In this document: positions 1 to 9,192 of the stretch, one piece after another | Layout: the number at the start of each line of letters is the position of its first letter | Numbering within the stretch: position 1 is the stretch's first letter | NCBI RefSeq assembly: GCF_018398335.1 | Contig: NZ_JAHBRX010000001.1 | Span: forward strand, 1,178,001-1,242,000 | Origin: Chelatococcus sp. HY11 | GTDB lineage: Bacteria > Pseudomonadota > Alphaproteobacteria > Rhizobiales > Beijerinckiaceae | Direction of reading: 5' to 3' | Length of the DNA stretch: 64,000 nt | Position numbers and translations under genes: made by a program | Notes under the pieces: model-generated | Databases searched by the model: none | Seen by the model: only the letters and a program-made list of their open reading frames with translations | Told to the model about the DNA's origin: nothing

Positions 1-1274
1 TCGGCCCCGGCCATCAGCGCGTCGAACTTCAGCTGCGGACCGAGGAGATGGACGCCATCGCCGAATACGGTATCGCGGCCCACTCGGCCTACAAGGAAGG
101 AAACACCAGCGCGGCTCACGGCGCTGGTGAAAGCCGGGCCTACCAATGGCTGCGGCGCACGGTCGACCTGCTCGCGGAAGGGGACAACCCGGAAGAGTTT
201 CTCGAACATACCAAGCTCGAGCTGTTCCACGACCAGGTGTTCTGTTTCACGCCTAAGGGCCGCCTGATCGCCCTGCCCCGGCGGGCGACGCCGATCGATT
301 TCGCCTACGCCGTGCACACCGACGTCGGCAATACGGCCGTCGGCTGCAAGATCAATGGACGCATTGCGCCCCTGCTCTCCGAACTGCAGAACGGCGACGA
401 GGTCGAGATCATCCGTGCGCAGGAGCAGGTGCCGCCGGCCGCCTGGGAATCGCTGGTCACGACCGGAAAGGCGCGCGCCGCCATCCGGCGGGCCACACGC
501 ACCGCCGTGCGGCGCCAATATGCCGGCCTCGGCCGGCAGATCATCGAACGCGCCTTCGAGCGCGCCGGCAAGGCCTTCGGCGAGGATAAGCTGAAAGCGG
601 CCCTGCCCCGCCTCGCCCGCGCATCCGTGGAGGACGTGCTGGCGTCTGTGGGCCGTGGCGAGATGTTTTCCGGCGACGTGGTGAAAGCCGTCTATCCCGA
701 ATACAAGGACGAACGTCGCCCGACCGTGGACGGCGCCGTCGGCCACGGATGGTTCGGCCTGAAGAGCGATACGTCCTTCAAGTTCAAGGTTCCCGGCAGC
801 CCCGAAAACGCCGGCAACGGTTATGCCATTCCCATCCGTGGCATCGCGAGCGACCTTCCCGTGCGCTTCGCACCGGCTGGCGGCGCCGTGCCCGGCGACC
901 GCATCGTCGGCATTCTCACACCGGGCGAGGGCGTGACGATCTACCCGATCCAGTCCCCCGCGCTGGCCGACGTCGAGAACGAGCCGGATCGCTGGCTCGA
1001 CGTGCGCTGGGACATCGACGAGCACAACGCGCAGCGTTTTCCGGCTCGCATCAAGCTCAATTCCATCAACGAGCCCGGGACCCTCGCCCAGATCGCGCAA
1101 GTGATCGCGGAGCACGACGGCAATATCGAAAACATAGCGATGAGCCGCCGAACACCCGATTTCACCGATCTCGTCATCGACCTGTCAGTCTGGGATTTGA
1201 AACATCTCAACGCCATCATCAGCGAACTCCGGGCTAAGCCTGTCGTCAGCAAAATTGAACGTAGCGTCGGCTAA
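1..1274 (+). CDS. rsh: Bifunctional (p)ppGpp synthetase/hydrolase (RelA/SpoT family), 3' part
   Basis: C-terminal portion of a Rel/Spo homologue that makes and degrades the alarmone (p)ppGpp; the N-terminal hydrolase domain lies left of the window. The frame is open from base 3 and begins inside the synthetase domain (HQRVELQLRT, then AEYGIAAH). A TGS domain follows (HDQVFCFTPKGRLIALPRRA), then a helical region, and an ACT domain occupies the last ~75 residues (KLNSINEPGTLAQIAQVIAE). It sits beside NYN, UDG, smpB and dapA genes, as in other Hyphomicrobiales, which usually have a single bifunctional Rsh. Truncation is only by the window edge. Confidence 0.95.
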   Translation, partial: GPGHQRVELQLRTEEMDAIAEYGIAAHSAYKEGNTSAAHGAGESRAYQWLRRTVDLLAEGDNPEEFLEHTKLELFHDQVFCFTPKGRLIALPRRATPIDFAYAVHTDVGNTAVGCKINGRIAPLLSELQNGDEVEIIRAQEQVPPAAWESLVTTGKARAAIRRATRTAVRRQYAGLGRQIIERAFERAGKAFGEDKLKAALPRLARASVEDVLASVGRGEMFSGDVVKAVYPEYKDERRPTVDGAVGHGWFGLKSDTSFKFKVPGSPENAGNGYAIPIRGIASDLPVRFAPAGGAVPGDRIVGILTPGEGVTIYPIQSPALADVENEPDRWLDVRWDIDEHNAQRFPARIKLNSINEPGTLAQIAQVIAEHDGNIENIAMSRRTPDFTDLVIDLSVWDLKHLNAIISELRAKPVVSKIERSVG

Positions 1275-1775
1275 CTTATCCCCTGACAAAGCCGCCTGAA
1301 GCGGTGCACATCTGATGAAACCGGCCTATAGTGCCGGCGTTGCTGCATTTGACGCAGACCTGTTGCCCGCTTAATGATTCCCTCTCGGGATTGCGCGTTA
1401 CGTGCATGCCCACTGATTTTGTCAAGGCGACGCATTGTCCGCCACGGCCGCCGGTTTGGCCTGTCAGGGCGTAACGGTATTATTATGCGTATGATGACCG
1501 CAAGGATGCGGATCTGTTCAGAGTAGAGTCGTCGGCTTTAAAAGTTAACGGAGCCGGCAGTTCGGAGCGGTAGCGTAAGGGAGGCTCCCGTCGCTGTTGC
1601 CGCCGCTGGACTTTTCTGGACGGTGGAGCAATATGCGCTTGTCATTTCTATCGCAACTGTGCGACAGCAACTGTTGAATGCCCGTAGGACATTTGGTGAT
1701 ACTGATACATTTTTCACAACGCCGTCTTCGGACGACAGGTTCGACTCTGTAAAACGCCTAATCGAGATACAAGCA
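1275..1775. other. Intergenic region between rsh and the NYN gene
   Basis: About 500 bases without a convincing gene. The NYN reading frame stays open upstream to a GTG at 1623, but the extra ~51 residues do not look like the family, so I treat them as leader. A GC-rich stretch around 1550-1600 contains short inverted repeats (for example ggagc...gctcc) and could be a structured leader or small RNA. I cannot assign a family, and I see no tRNA cloverleaf. Confidence 0.4.
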
Positions 1776-2429
1776 ATGACAAGCCCACAACGTCTCGCGT
1801 TATTTATCGATGGGGCGAACCTCTATGCCACGACGAAGACATTAGGCTTCGACATCGACTACAAGCGTCTTTTGAAAGAATTCAAGGGGCGTGGAAATCT
1901 CGTGCGCGCCTTCTATTACACGGCGCTGATCGAAGATCAGGAATATTCCTCCATTCGACCTCTGATAGATTGGCTGGACTACAACGGCTATCGGGTCGTC
2001 ACCAAGCCCACCAAGGAGTTCGTCGACTCCGCCGGCCGGCGCAAGGTCAAGGGCAATATGGATATCGAGCTCGCGATTGATGCGCTGGAGCTCGCGCCCT
2101 ACATCGATGAAATGATCCTGTTCTCCGGCGACGGCGATTTCCGCTCGCTGGTGGAGGCCATGCAGCGCCGTGGCGTGCGCGTGTCGGTGATCTCGACCAT
2201 CTCGACCCAGCCGCCGATGATCGCCGACGAATTGCGGCGGCAGGCCGATGAATTCATCGAGATCATGCAACTCGCCTCACGCATCGGTCGCGATCCCACC
2301 GAGCGCACGGACCGTCCGAGGCCGCTCGGCTTCGAGGACAAGGCCGACAGCGCCCGTTCCCGCTATACCGTTGAAAAGCGTTATGGCATCCGTCAGCCAA
2401 GCGACGAAGACGGCCTCGAATCCCCTTGA
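1776..2429 (+). CDS. NYN domain protein, LabA/DUF88 family
   Basis: Predicted PIN-like nuclease-fold protein of 217 aa. The acidic metal-binding residues of the NYN fold are visible: FIDGANLY near the N-terminus, GNMDIELAIDAL in the middle, and ILFSGDGDFRSLVEA. The family is thought to act on RNA, but no substrate can be inferred here. I chose the ATG at 1776 because the family starts directly before the FIDGANL strand; the frame is open from a GTG at 1623. It overlaps the next gene by four bases (TTGA), which implies translational coupling with the UDG. Similar genes sit near rsh and smpB in related bacteria. Confidence 0.85.
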   Translation: MTSPQRLALFIDGANLYATTKTLGFDIDYKRLLKEFKGRGNLVRAFYYTALIEDQEYSSIRPLIDWLDYNGYRVVTKPTKEFVDSAGRRKVKGNMDIELAIDALELAPYIDEMILFSGDGDFRSLVEAMQRRGVRVSVISTISTQPPMIADELRRQADEFIEIMQLASRIGRDPTERTDRPRPLGFEDKADSARSRYTVEKRYGIRQPSDEDGLESP

Positions 2430-3097
2430 GCGCGCTTCTGCGGCGCAAGGTGCGGCACGACGCGGTGGAGCCGGGCCACGATTGCCCGCTCTGCCCGCGG
2501 CTTGTTGCATTCCGGGAGGAATGGCGGGCACGCGAGCCGGGCTGGCATAATGCGCCCGTTCCCGCCTTCGGGCCATCGAACGCCCGTCTGATGATCGTTG
2601 GGCTGGCGCCGGGCCTCAGGGGCGCCAACCGGACTGGCCGGCCGTTCACTGGCGACTACGCCGGCGACCTTCTGTACGCGACCCTGGCCGAGTTCGGCTT
2701 CGCGCATGGCCACTATCGCGCCACGCCGGACGATGGTCTTGCGCTCGACGACGGCATCATCGTCAACGCGGTGCGCTGCGTGCCGCCGCAGAACAAGCCG
2801 ACCGGCGTTGAAATCGCGGCCTGCCGCCCGTTTCTCACCGGGCAGATCGACGCGTTGCCGCAGCTATCAGCGGTTGTCGCGCTCGGCCGCATCGCCCATG
2901 AAAGTGTCGTTCGTGCCCTGGGAGGCAAGCCCGGCCGCGTCCCCTTTGGCCATGGCGCCGAACACGACATCGATCGCATCCGGCTGTTCGACAGCTATCA
3001 CTGCTCGCGGTACAACACCAACACACGTGTCCTTACACCCGAAATGTTCCGGGCCGTATTCCAGCGTGTGCGTGCTTTCCTGGACAGCAAGGCTTGA
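2426..3097 (+). CDS. Uracil-DNA glycosylase, family 5 (UDGb)
   Basis: Base-excision repair enzyme of 223 aa that removes uracil and possibly other deaminated bases from DNA. Motif A is GLAPGLRGANRTGRPFTGD, motif B contains NAVRCVPPQNKP, and the C-terminal motif is DSYHCSRYNTNT. The early CPLCPRL cysteines fit the iron-sulfur cluster of this family. Motif A lacks the canonical Asp/Asn, as expected for the UDGb class. Translation appears to start at TTG, overlapping the TGA of the NYN gene; no better start exists before the CPLC motif. It converges on smpB 15 bases downstream. Confidence 0.9.
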   Translation: MSALLRRKVRHDAVEPGHDCPLCPRLVAFREEWRAREPGWHNAPVPAFGPSNARLMIVGLAPGLRGANRTGRPFTGDYAGDLLYATLAEFGFAHGHYRATPDDGLALDDGIIVNAVRCVPPQNKPTGVEIAACRPFLTGQIDALPQLSAVVALGRIAHESVVRALGGKPGRVPFGHGAEHDIDRIRLFDSYHCSRYNTNTRVLTPEMFRAVFQRVRAFLDSKA

Positions 3098-3112
3098 TTC
3101 GCCCCCGCGACC

Positions 3113-3586
3113 TCAGCCCTTCTCGCGCATGAGGCGGGAGCGCTCGCGATCCCAATCCCGCTTCTTCTCGGTCTCGCGCTTGTCGCCGAGGGTCTTGCCG
3201 CGCGCCAGCGCGATCTCCACCTTCGCGCGTCCCTTGGGATTGAAATAGATCCTGAGCGGCACGACCGTGAACCCCTGGCGCTGCGTGGCGCCGATCAGCT
3301 TGTTGATCTGGCGCTTATGCAGGAGCAGTTTCCGCGGCCGCCGCGTCTCGTGGTTGAAGCGGTTGGCCTGCAGATATTCCGGGATGTAGGCGTTGAACAG
3401 CAGGAACTCCTCGCCCGAGGGGCCGGCATAGGCTTCCGTGATGGTCGCCTTGCCTTCCCTGAGCGATTTGACCTCTGTGCCGGTCAAGGCAATTCCGGCC
3501 TCGATTTTCTCGACGATCTCATAGTGGAATCGCGCCTTACGGTTCTCGGCAACGTTCCGCGTCGTCTCCTTACCGGCGGACATCAC
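3113..3586 (-). CDS. smpB: SsrA-binding protein SmpB
   Basis: Binds tmRNA and brings it to stalled ribosomes for trans-translation. It has 157 aa, normal for the family. The core signatures are present: the [17 protein letters not shown] region, then [25 protein letters not shown], and a basic C-terminal tail ([17 protein letters not shown]) that enters the mRNA channel. The start is one of two adjacent ATG codons (3586 or 3583). It lies three bases after the dapA stop, so the two genes are almost certainly one operon. The ssrA gene itself was not found nearby. Confidence 0.97.
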   Translation of the reverse strand: MMSAGKETTRNVAENRKARFHYEIVEKIEAGIALTGTEVKSLREGKATITEAYAGPSGEEFLLFNAYIPEYLQANRFNHETRRPRKLLLHKRQINKLIGATQRQGFTVVPLRIYFNPKGRAKVEIALARGKTLGDKRETEKKRDWDRERSRLMREKG

Positions 3587-3589
3587 ACC

Positions 3590-4483
3590 TCACCCGTTGA
3601 TCAGCCCGGCATGCACCAGGGCCTCACGGAGCGTATGGCGCGTGGCGTCGGAGACGGGAACCATCGGCAGCCGCGTCTCTGGGGACATGCGCCCGAGCAG
3701 CGCAAGCGCGGCCTTCGCGGGCGAGGGATTGGTCTCGATGAACAGCGCCGTATGAAGCGGCAGCAACCGATCCTGGATCGCCAGAGCGCTCGCGTAATCC
3801 CCCCGGAGGCAGGCCTCCTGGAACTCCGAGCACAGTTTTGGCGCGACATTGGCACTGACGGAGATGCAGCCATCGCCGCCGTGGGCCATGAAGCCGAGCG
3901 CCGTCGCATCTTCGCCAGAAAGTTGGTTAAAGTGCGGGCCCATCGCCGCGCGCTGGAGGCTCACGCGCGCCACATTGGCGGTCGCGTCCTTGACGCCCGC
4001 GATGTTTGGCAGCTCGAACAGCCGCTTCATGGTGTCGACGGACATGTCGATCACCGAACGCGAGGGAATATTGTAGATCAGAATAGGGATGCCGATGGCG
4101 TCATTGATGGCCTTGAAATGCTGATAGAGCCCTTCCTGGCCGGGCTTGTTGTAGTAGGGCGTCACGACCAGCACGCCCTGAGCGCCGGCCTTTTCGGCAT
4201 GGCGCGCCAGATCGACGGCTTCGGCCGTATTGTTGGAGCCGGCGCCGGCTATGACCGGCACGCGCTCGCCCGCGGCGGCAATGCACCATTCGACCACCTG
4301 TTTGTGTTCGGCATGGGACAATGTGGGGCTTTCGCCCGTCGTGCCGACGGGAACGAGCCCATGGGTGCCGTTCTCGATCTGCCAGTCGACATGGGCGCGA
4401 AACGCGGCCTCATCGAGGGCACCATCGCGAAAAGGCGTAACGAGCGCAGTGATCGATCCCTTGAAGGGAGAGCGTGAAGTCAT
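3590..4483 (-). CDS. dapA: 4-hydroxy-tetrahydrodipicolinate synthase
   Basis: Condenses pyruvate with aspartate semialdehyde in the diaminopimelate/lysine pathway. The protein is a 297-aa TIM barrel of usual length. Visible signatures: the GTTGESPTL loop with the proton-relay threonines, PYYNKP with the catalytic tyrosine, and GVKDAT with the Schiff-base lysine near residue 161. The C-terminal part carries NPSPAKAAL. It is upstream of smpB in one transcript and divergent from the lytic transglycosylase, with about 220 bases between the two genes. Confidence 0.97.
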   Translation of the reverse strand: MTSRSPFKGSITALVTPFRDGALDEAAFRAHVDWQIENGTHGLVPVGTTGESPTLSHAEHKQVVEWCIAAAGERVPVIAGAGSNNTAEAVDLARHAEKAGAQGVLVVTPYYNKPGQEGLYQHFKAINDAIGIPILIYNIPSRSVIDMSVDTMKRLFELPNIAGVKDATANVARVSLQRAAMGPHFNQLSGEDATALGFMAHGGDGCISVSANVAPKLCSEFQEACLRGDYASALAIQDRLLPLHTALFIETNPSPAKAALALLGRMSPETRLPMVPVSDATRHTLREALVHAGLING

Positions 4484-4707
4484 CGGTGTGGTTTTCCCCG
4501 CGAGGGGAATCTCCCATGCAGCGTTTTTCGGTGCGGCGGTTCGGCCGCCAGCACACGGAGGAGGTCATAGCCTTCTCAAGGTGATGGCGCAAAAGGCCAG
4601 CATAGTAAAGGTGTGATGCGGGTGATTTGGAATTCGTTAAGATCCAAGAGCGACAACTTTCCTAACGCAGGTGTAGTGTGTCCGTGCTCGAGTTCGGGAG
4701 AGGCCGG

Positions 4708-7035
4708 ATGAAGCCGAGAGCGCGCCTTCTGGCGGGAATCGCGGTTGCCGTTCTGTCAATCGCTGTTGTGTGGCCGGAGAGAGCTCCGGTTCAAATGCCG
4801 GCTCCTCAACGCGATAAGGAGGCCGAAGCGCCTGCGGCCGCGCCATCCGCGGCGACTGGGACCGCAAGCCCCGAGAGTTCTCCATCCGCCGCTGAGGCCA
4901 TCGCGGAAGCCGATCCGACCGAGATGCCGCCGACGCCGGTGAACACGGATCCGGCGGCGCTCGCCTATGCCGGCCCCGACCAGATGCAGAGCCGCGACGC
5001 CAAGCCGCCCCACGCGCTTTCGATGGCACGCCCCGATCTGGACGCCATCACCGTCGAAGCCGACACAGTTACCCAGATCATCGACCACTATCGCAAGGGA
5101 AATATCAGCGAGGGTGATGGGCTTGCGGCAGGCCTGTCGGGCGCCGCCGCGCGCACGCTCGTCGAATGGATCGCCATCCGCCACAACGGCTCGCATCTCG
5201 GCTTCAACCGCCTTTCGGCCTTCCTCGCCGACCGTGCCGACTGGCCCCAGAGGGACATCACACAACGCTACGCGGAGCGCGCGATGTGGCGGCAGAAGCT
5301 CTCGCCCGCCGCCACGCTGTCGTTTTTCTCCGGACGCGAGCCTGAAAGCGCCGATGGCAAGTACGCCCTGGCGCTCGCTTACCAGCAGGCAGGCGACGAC
5401 AAGACGTCTCAGCCGAACGGGAAGGCGGACGGCAAGGTCGCGGATCGAAAGACCCTGGACGACAAGGCCCTGGCTCTGGTCCAGGATGCCTGGCGTAACG
5501 ATCCGGTCGACCGCGACCTCGAGCGTGCCCTCCGCGAGAGCTTTCCCGCCATCTTCACAGCCGACAACAATCGCGCGCGGCTGGAGCGCCTCGCGTTTCG
5601 CAAGGATTGGACATCGGCCCAGCGCCTGGCCGCCGATATCGGCCTCACCGAGGTCAAGCTCCTGAAAGCCCGGATGACCATCGACCGGGGCGGCACCATG
5701 AAGGCAGCGCTCAATGGCCTCAGCGCCGCCGAGCGGGCGGAGCCGCTGATCCAGTTCGTCGAGGCGCAGGACCTGCGCCGCCAGGGAAAGCGCGAGGAAG
5801 CCGCCGCGATCATGCTCAAAGCGCCGACCAAGCGGGACACCGTGGTGGAGGGCGATCAATGGGCGAAGGAGCGCCAACGCCTCGCGCGCGGCCTGCTCGA
5901 GGCCGGCAAGCCGCAGCTGGCCTACGACATCATCAAGCCGAATGTCGCGGTGAGCGAGACGGACACGATCGAGACGGAAATGCTCGCCGGCTGGATCGCC
6001 TTGCGGTTCCTCGACAAGCCGGATCTTGCCGCCGCGCATTTCACGGCGGCGGAGCCGCATGCCGACCTGCCGACTTCGGTCGCGCGCGTGGCCTACTGGC
6101 GTGGACGGGCGGCCGAGGCCGCCAAGAACGCCGGCAAGAAAACCGCCGAAAATGCCGCCGACGCGGATGCGTTTTATGAGGCCGCGGCACAGCACGTCAC
6201 GACCTATTACGGACAGCTTGCACGCGCCAAACTCGGCAAGACCGATCTGCCGGTCAATCCGCCCGCGAAAGGGGACGTACTGGCGCGGGCGTCACTGGAA
6301 AAAGGCGAGATCGTCCAGGCGATCCGGCTTCTCTACCACCTCGACGAGCGGCGGATCGCCACCCTTCTGCTCGATGAACTGGCGCGCAACGTCCAAGGCG
6401 CCGACACCATGACCGCTGTCGCGCATATCGCGGCCTCGCTGGGGGATACCCGGGCGGAGCTCGTCGTTGGCAAACGCGCCCTATACCGCGGCTTTCCCCT
6501 CGACCGGACAGCTTTTCCGACAAGCGGCATCCCAACGTTCGAAACGGCCGGCGATAGCGTCGAGCGGTCGATGACCTATGCGATCGCACGACAGGAAAGC
6601 GCGTTCGCCGCGGATGCCGTTTCCTCGGCCGGCGCGCGCGGGCTTATGCAGCTCATGCCCGCCACAGCGAAAGCGACCGCCCAGAAGGCGGGACTGCCGT
6701 TCGACGTCGATCGCCTCACCAGCGATCCGGCCTATAACGCGACGCTCGGCACCGCCCATCTCGGCGAGCTCGTCGGCTATTGGCGCGGGTCCTACATTCT
6801 GACCTTCGCCGCCTACAACGCCGGTCCCGGCAACGTGCGGAAATGGATCACGGCCTATGGCGACCCGCGCGACAACGACGTCGATACCGTGGACTGGGTG
6901 GAGCGCATACCCTTTCCGGAAACGCGCAATTATGTGCAACGCGTTATGGAGAATCTTCAGGTCTACCGGCATATTCTGAGCGACCGGACCGCCTTGTTCA
7001 TCGAGCGCGATCTCCGGCGGGGGGCGTTCCAGTAG
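4708..7035 (+). CDS. Soluble lytic murein transglycosylase (SLT family)
   Basis: Periplasmic enzyme that cleaves the MurNAc-GlcNAc bond of peptidoglycan to give anhydro-muropeptides. About 775 aa. An N-terminal signal sequence (RARLLAGIAVAVLSIAVVW) precedes a low-complexity Ala/Pro/Glu linker and a long helical superhelix typical of Slt70-like proteins. The catalytic SLT domain is at the C-terminus: the glutamate in RQESAFAADAVSSAGARG, then LMQLMPATAKATA and AAYNAGPGNVRKW. The frame opens at a GTG at 4678, but the ATG at 4708 follows a purine-rich stretch and begins directly before the basic signal-peptide region. Next to dapA, as is common in the order. Confidence 0.92.
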   Translation: MKPRARLLAGIAVAVLSIAVVWPERAPVQMPAPQRDKEAEAPAAAPSAATGTASPESSPSAAEAIAEADPTEMPPTPVNTDPAALAYAGPDQMQSRDAKPPHALSMARPDLDAITVEADTVTQIIDHYRKGNISEGDGLAAGLSGAAARTLVEWIAIRHNGSHLGFNRLSAFLADRADWPQRDITQRYAERAMWRQKLSPAATLSFFSGREPESADGKYALALAYQQAGDDKTSQPNGKADGKVADRKTLDDKALALVQDAWRNDPVDRDLERALRESFPAIFTADNNRARLERLAFRKDWTSAQRLAADIGLTEVKLLKARMTIDRGGTMKAALNGLSAAERAEPLIQFVEAQDLRRQGKREEAAAIMLKAPTKRDTVVEGDQWAKERQRLARGLLEAGKPQLAYDIIKPNVAVSETDTIETEMLAGWIALRFLDKPDLAAAHFTAAEPHADLPTSVARVAYWRGRAAEAAKNAGKKTAENAADADAFYEAAAQHVTTYYGQLARAKLGKTDLPVNPPAKGDVLARASLEKGEIVQAIRLLYHLDERRIATLLLDELARNVQGADTMTAVAHIAASLGDTRAELVVGKRALYRGFPLDRTAFPTSGIPTFETAGDSVERSMTYAIARQESAFAADAVSSAGARGLMQLMPATAKATAQKAGLPFDVDRLTSDPAYNATLGTAHLGELVGYWRGSYILTFAAYNAGPGNVRKWITAYGDPRDNDVDTVDWVERIPFPETRNYVQRVMENLQVYRHILSDRTALFIERDLRRGAFQ

Positions 7036-7064
7036 GCCATCCGTGCCATGGTTCGTCATGCGTC

Positions 7065-7086
7065 GCCCCGGCAGTCTTGCCGGGGC
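7065..7086 (+). terminator. Hairpin downstream of the lytic transglycosylase
   Basis: Perfect 9-bp GC-rich stem (gccccggca / tgccggggc) with a four-base loop, 29 bases after the stop codon and followed by the T-rich tcatgttgtctt. It fits a factor-independent terminator, although the T-run is weak. Confidence 0.6.
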
Positions 7087-7116
7087 TCATGTTGTCTTGT
7101 GCTGTGCCGGTGACCG

Positions 7117-8010
7117 ATGACTGTGACTGACGGCTTCCGCGATGAATTTGTGAGCGCCAGCGACGGCCTTCGCCTCCATGTCCGCGTCTACGGTAGCCGC
7201 CCCAGCGAAAACCTGCCCGTGGTATGCCTGCCCGGCCTCGCCCGCACCGCTGCGGATTTCCATGAGCTCGCAATCGCCCTTGCCTCGGATACGCGCCGGC
7301 CGCGCCGCGTCCTGGCCGTTGACTATCGCGGTCGCGGCCTCTCCGAATGGGACAAGGACTGGACGCACTACGATCCGCAGGTTGAAGTCGATGATCTGAT
7401 TCAGGTCCTGACGGCGCTCGGCGTGCCCCAGGCCATTTTTGTCGGAACCTCGCGCGGCGGCCTCCTGATCATGGCGCTTGCGGTGGCACGCGCTGGTATC
7501 GTGCAAGGGGCAGTCCTCAATGACGTCGGGCCCGTGCTCGATCCGCGCGGGTTGATCCGTATCCGCGGCTATATCGGCAAGCTGCCGACACCGGCGGACT
7601 TCCGCGAGGCTGTCGGAATTCTCAAGCTGCTATCGAGCGCGCAGTTCCCGGCGCTGGGCGATGCGGACTGGGACCTTCTCGCGCGCCGCACCTGGGTCGA
7701 GGAAAAGGGCAAGCTCGTCCCAGCCTATGATCCGGCTCTGGTGAAGACGCTCGAGAGCGTCGACCTGGAGGAGCCGCTACCGGAGCTTTGGAACTACTGC
7801 GACCTTCTCCGCAACGTTCCGATGCTGACCATTCGTGGCGCCAATTCCGACATCCTGTCCGAGGCGACATTGGCCGCCATGCAGGCGCGCTACCCGAAGA
7901 TGGAGGCCTTGACCATACCGGACCAGGGCCACACGCCGCTGACATGGGAGCCCGCGGTGATGAAGGCAATCCTGCGGTTCGTTCAGGGTGTGGATTCACA
8001 GGCGGCGTGA
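7117..8010 (+). CDS. Alpha/beta hydrolase
   Basis: Predicted alpha/beta-fold hydrolase of 297 aa; the substrate is unknown. The nucleophile elbow is FVGTSRGGLL (G-x-S-x-G), the oxyanion region is VCLPGLARTAADF, and the catalytic histidine lies in PDQGHTPLTW near the C-terminus. The acid is probably the Asp of ANSDIL. There is no signal peptide, so it should be cytoplasmic. Its ATG is 81 bases after the transglycosylase stop with a hairpin between them, so it probably has its own promoter or partial read-through. Confidence 0.88.
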   Translation: MTVTDGFRDEFVSASDGLRLHVRVYGSRPSENLPVVCLPGLARTAADFHELAIALASDTRRPRRVLAVDYRGRGLSEWDKDWTHYDPQVEVDDLIQVLTALGVPQAIFVGTSRGGLLIMALAVARAGIVQGAVLNDVGPVLDPRGLIRIRGYIGKLPTPADFREAVGILKLLSSAQFPALGDADWDLLARRTWVEEKGKLVPAYDPALVKTLESVDLEEPLPELWNYCDLLRNVPMLTIRGANSDILSEATLAAMQARYPKMEALTIPDQGHTPLTWEPAVMKAILRFVQGVDSQAA

Positions 8011-8026
8011 TGGGGCAGCCCGTCCT

Positions 8027-8054
8027 GAGCCTCGTCCCGTCCGATGGGAGGCTC
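8027..8054 (+). terminator. Possible terminator after the hydrolase gene
   Basis: A 7-bp stem (gagcctc / gaggctc) with a 14-base loop lies 17 bases after the stop codon. The loop is large and no T-run follows, so this is a weak call. The region 8060-8160 behind it is unusually AT-rich for this genome. Confidence 0.35.
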
Positions 8055-8215
8055 GGATCCTGAATCAAGGATTTTATGTAACTATCTGATGATATTTTAT
8101 TTTACCAGATGTCGCTCGATAGTCGCTGATCGTCGCCTCTTTTTATCATTGTCTCCCGGTCAAGGCTGTCAATTCTCCGGTTTGCGCGTTCACCGATCAT
8201 GCGCGAGATCGGGTC

Positions 8216-8911
8216 CTAGAATCCCTTATTGAAGCGCAGGCGCGCGTCGATCGTGCCGTCCAGGGCCAGATCCTTGAAGCCGACGCGACGGCTCACAAGT
8301 TCACCGGAGCGCGTGTAGAGCACCTCCAGACCGAGATCCATGTCCGCGACGGGCGACCAGGTCAGCCGGGTGCCTGTGCCAAGGGTTAGCCTTGCCTGAT
8401 CATCACCCTGTGCGCGCAAAGCGATCCTTGGCGGCTCTTGCCAGACGAGGCTCGTGAAAATGGCATGCCTGAGATTGGGCAGCCAGTGATGGATAAAACC
8501 GCCGGATATGCTCCAGCTCTCTGCCTGCGGGCCGGCCTGCGGCAGCTCTGGCTGAGCGGCTCGCACCTGCTCCGGGGCCGTGATCGGGCCAGCCTTGCGG
8601 TCTCCCTCAACGAATGCGGCCTGGAACCACAAGAGATCCGCTGGTGAAACGGTTTGCGCGCCCAAGCGCGTGATGATTTCGACCCCGAACTGCGATTCAC
8701 CAGTCGGGGTTGCCCGGACATCCGCAAGGGCCAGATCGCGTAGCCTGCTTGCGGGATCAGATTGCGCGACATCGGCCAGCCGGGCCTCCTGACCGCAGGC
8801 CGCGCCGGCTTCAGCGACATCGCTCAGGCGGCCAACGCAGGCCGCCGCTTCAACGGGGGAGGCGGTAGCGACGAGGGTGAATGCCGGCATTGCCAGCAAC
8901 AGCAGACGCAT
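8216..8911 (-). CDS. Porin-like outer-membrane protein, shortened
   Basis: About 231 aa starting at MRLLLLAMP, which gives a signal peptide cut near SPVEAAA; the frame opens earlier at 8998. The C-terminal half matches the end of alphaproteobacterial Porin_2 proteins: ADLLWFQAAFVEGD, SISGGFIHHWLPNLRHAIF, RLTWSPVADMDLGLEVLYT, and a terminal RLRFNKGF ending in the phenylalanine that the BAM complex recognises. Full Porin_2 proteins are about twice as long, and the N-terminal barrel and constriction loop are missing. It could be a decayed porin that gained a new signal peptide, or a small barrel in its own right. Confidence 0.6.
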   Translation of the reverse strand: MRLLLLAMPAFTLVATASPVEAAACVGRLSDVAEAGAACGQEARLADVAQSDPASRLRDLALADVRATPTGESQFGVEIITRLGAQTVSPADLLWFQAAFVEGDRKAGPITAPEQVRAAQPELPQAGPQAESWSISGGFIHHWLPNLRHAIFTSLVWQEPPRIALRAQGDDQARLTLGTGTRLTWSPVADMDLGLEVLYTRSGELVSRRVGFKDLALDGTIDARLRFNKGF

Positions 8912-9192
8912 CAAACCGGCGGGCCGGATGATGAACGGGTTGCCCTCGCTCTCACCGTGCCTCGACGTCCGGCAGGGTCTGTCGCGCCGCATGTCCATCC
9001 ATGCCTCGACTCATCACACGCGAGAGACGCATTTATCGCGTGATGCAATCAAGGATGGGTGAATGCGTCGGACTGGCAATGCAGTTCGCGCCAACGACCT
9101 CGCGGGAACGGCATCTCACAAGGATTTTTAGCAAATTGCCTACCGCGATTTCGCCCCCGGCAAACGGTGACGTTCAACCGGTCCGGTTGGCG

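Noticed and set aside
3098-3112. tmRNA (ssrA) expected near smpB
   Set aside because: The gap is only 15 bases and no ssrA structure or tag sequence was found in the flanks.
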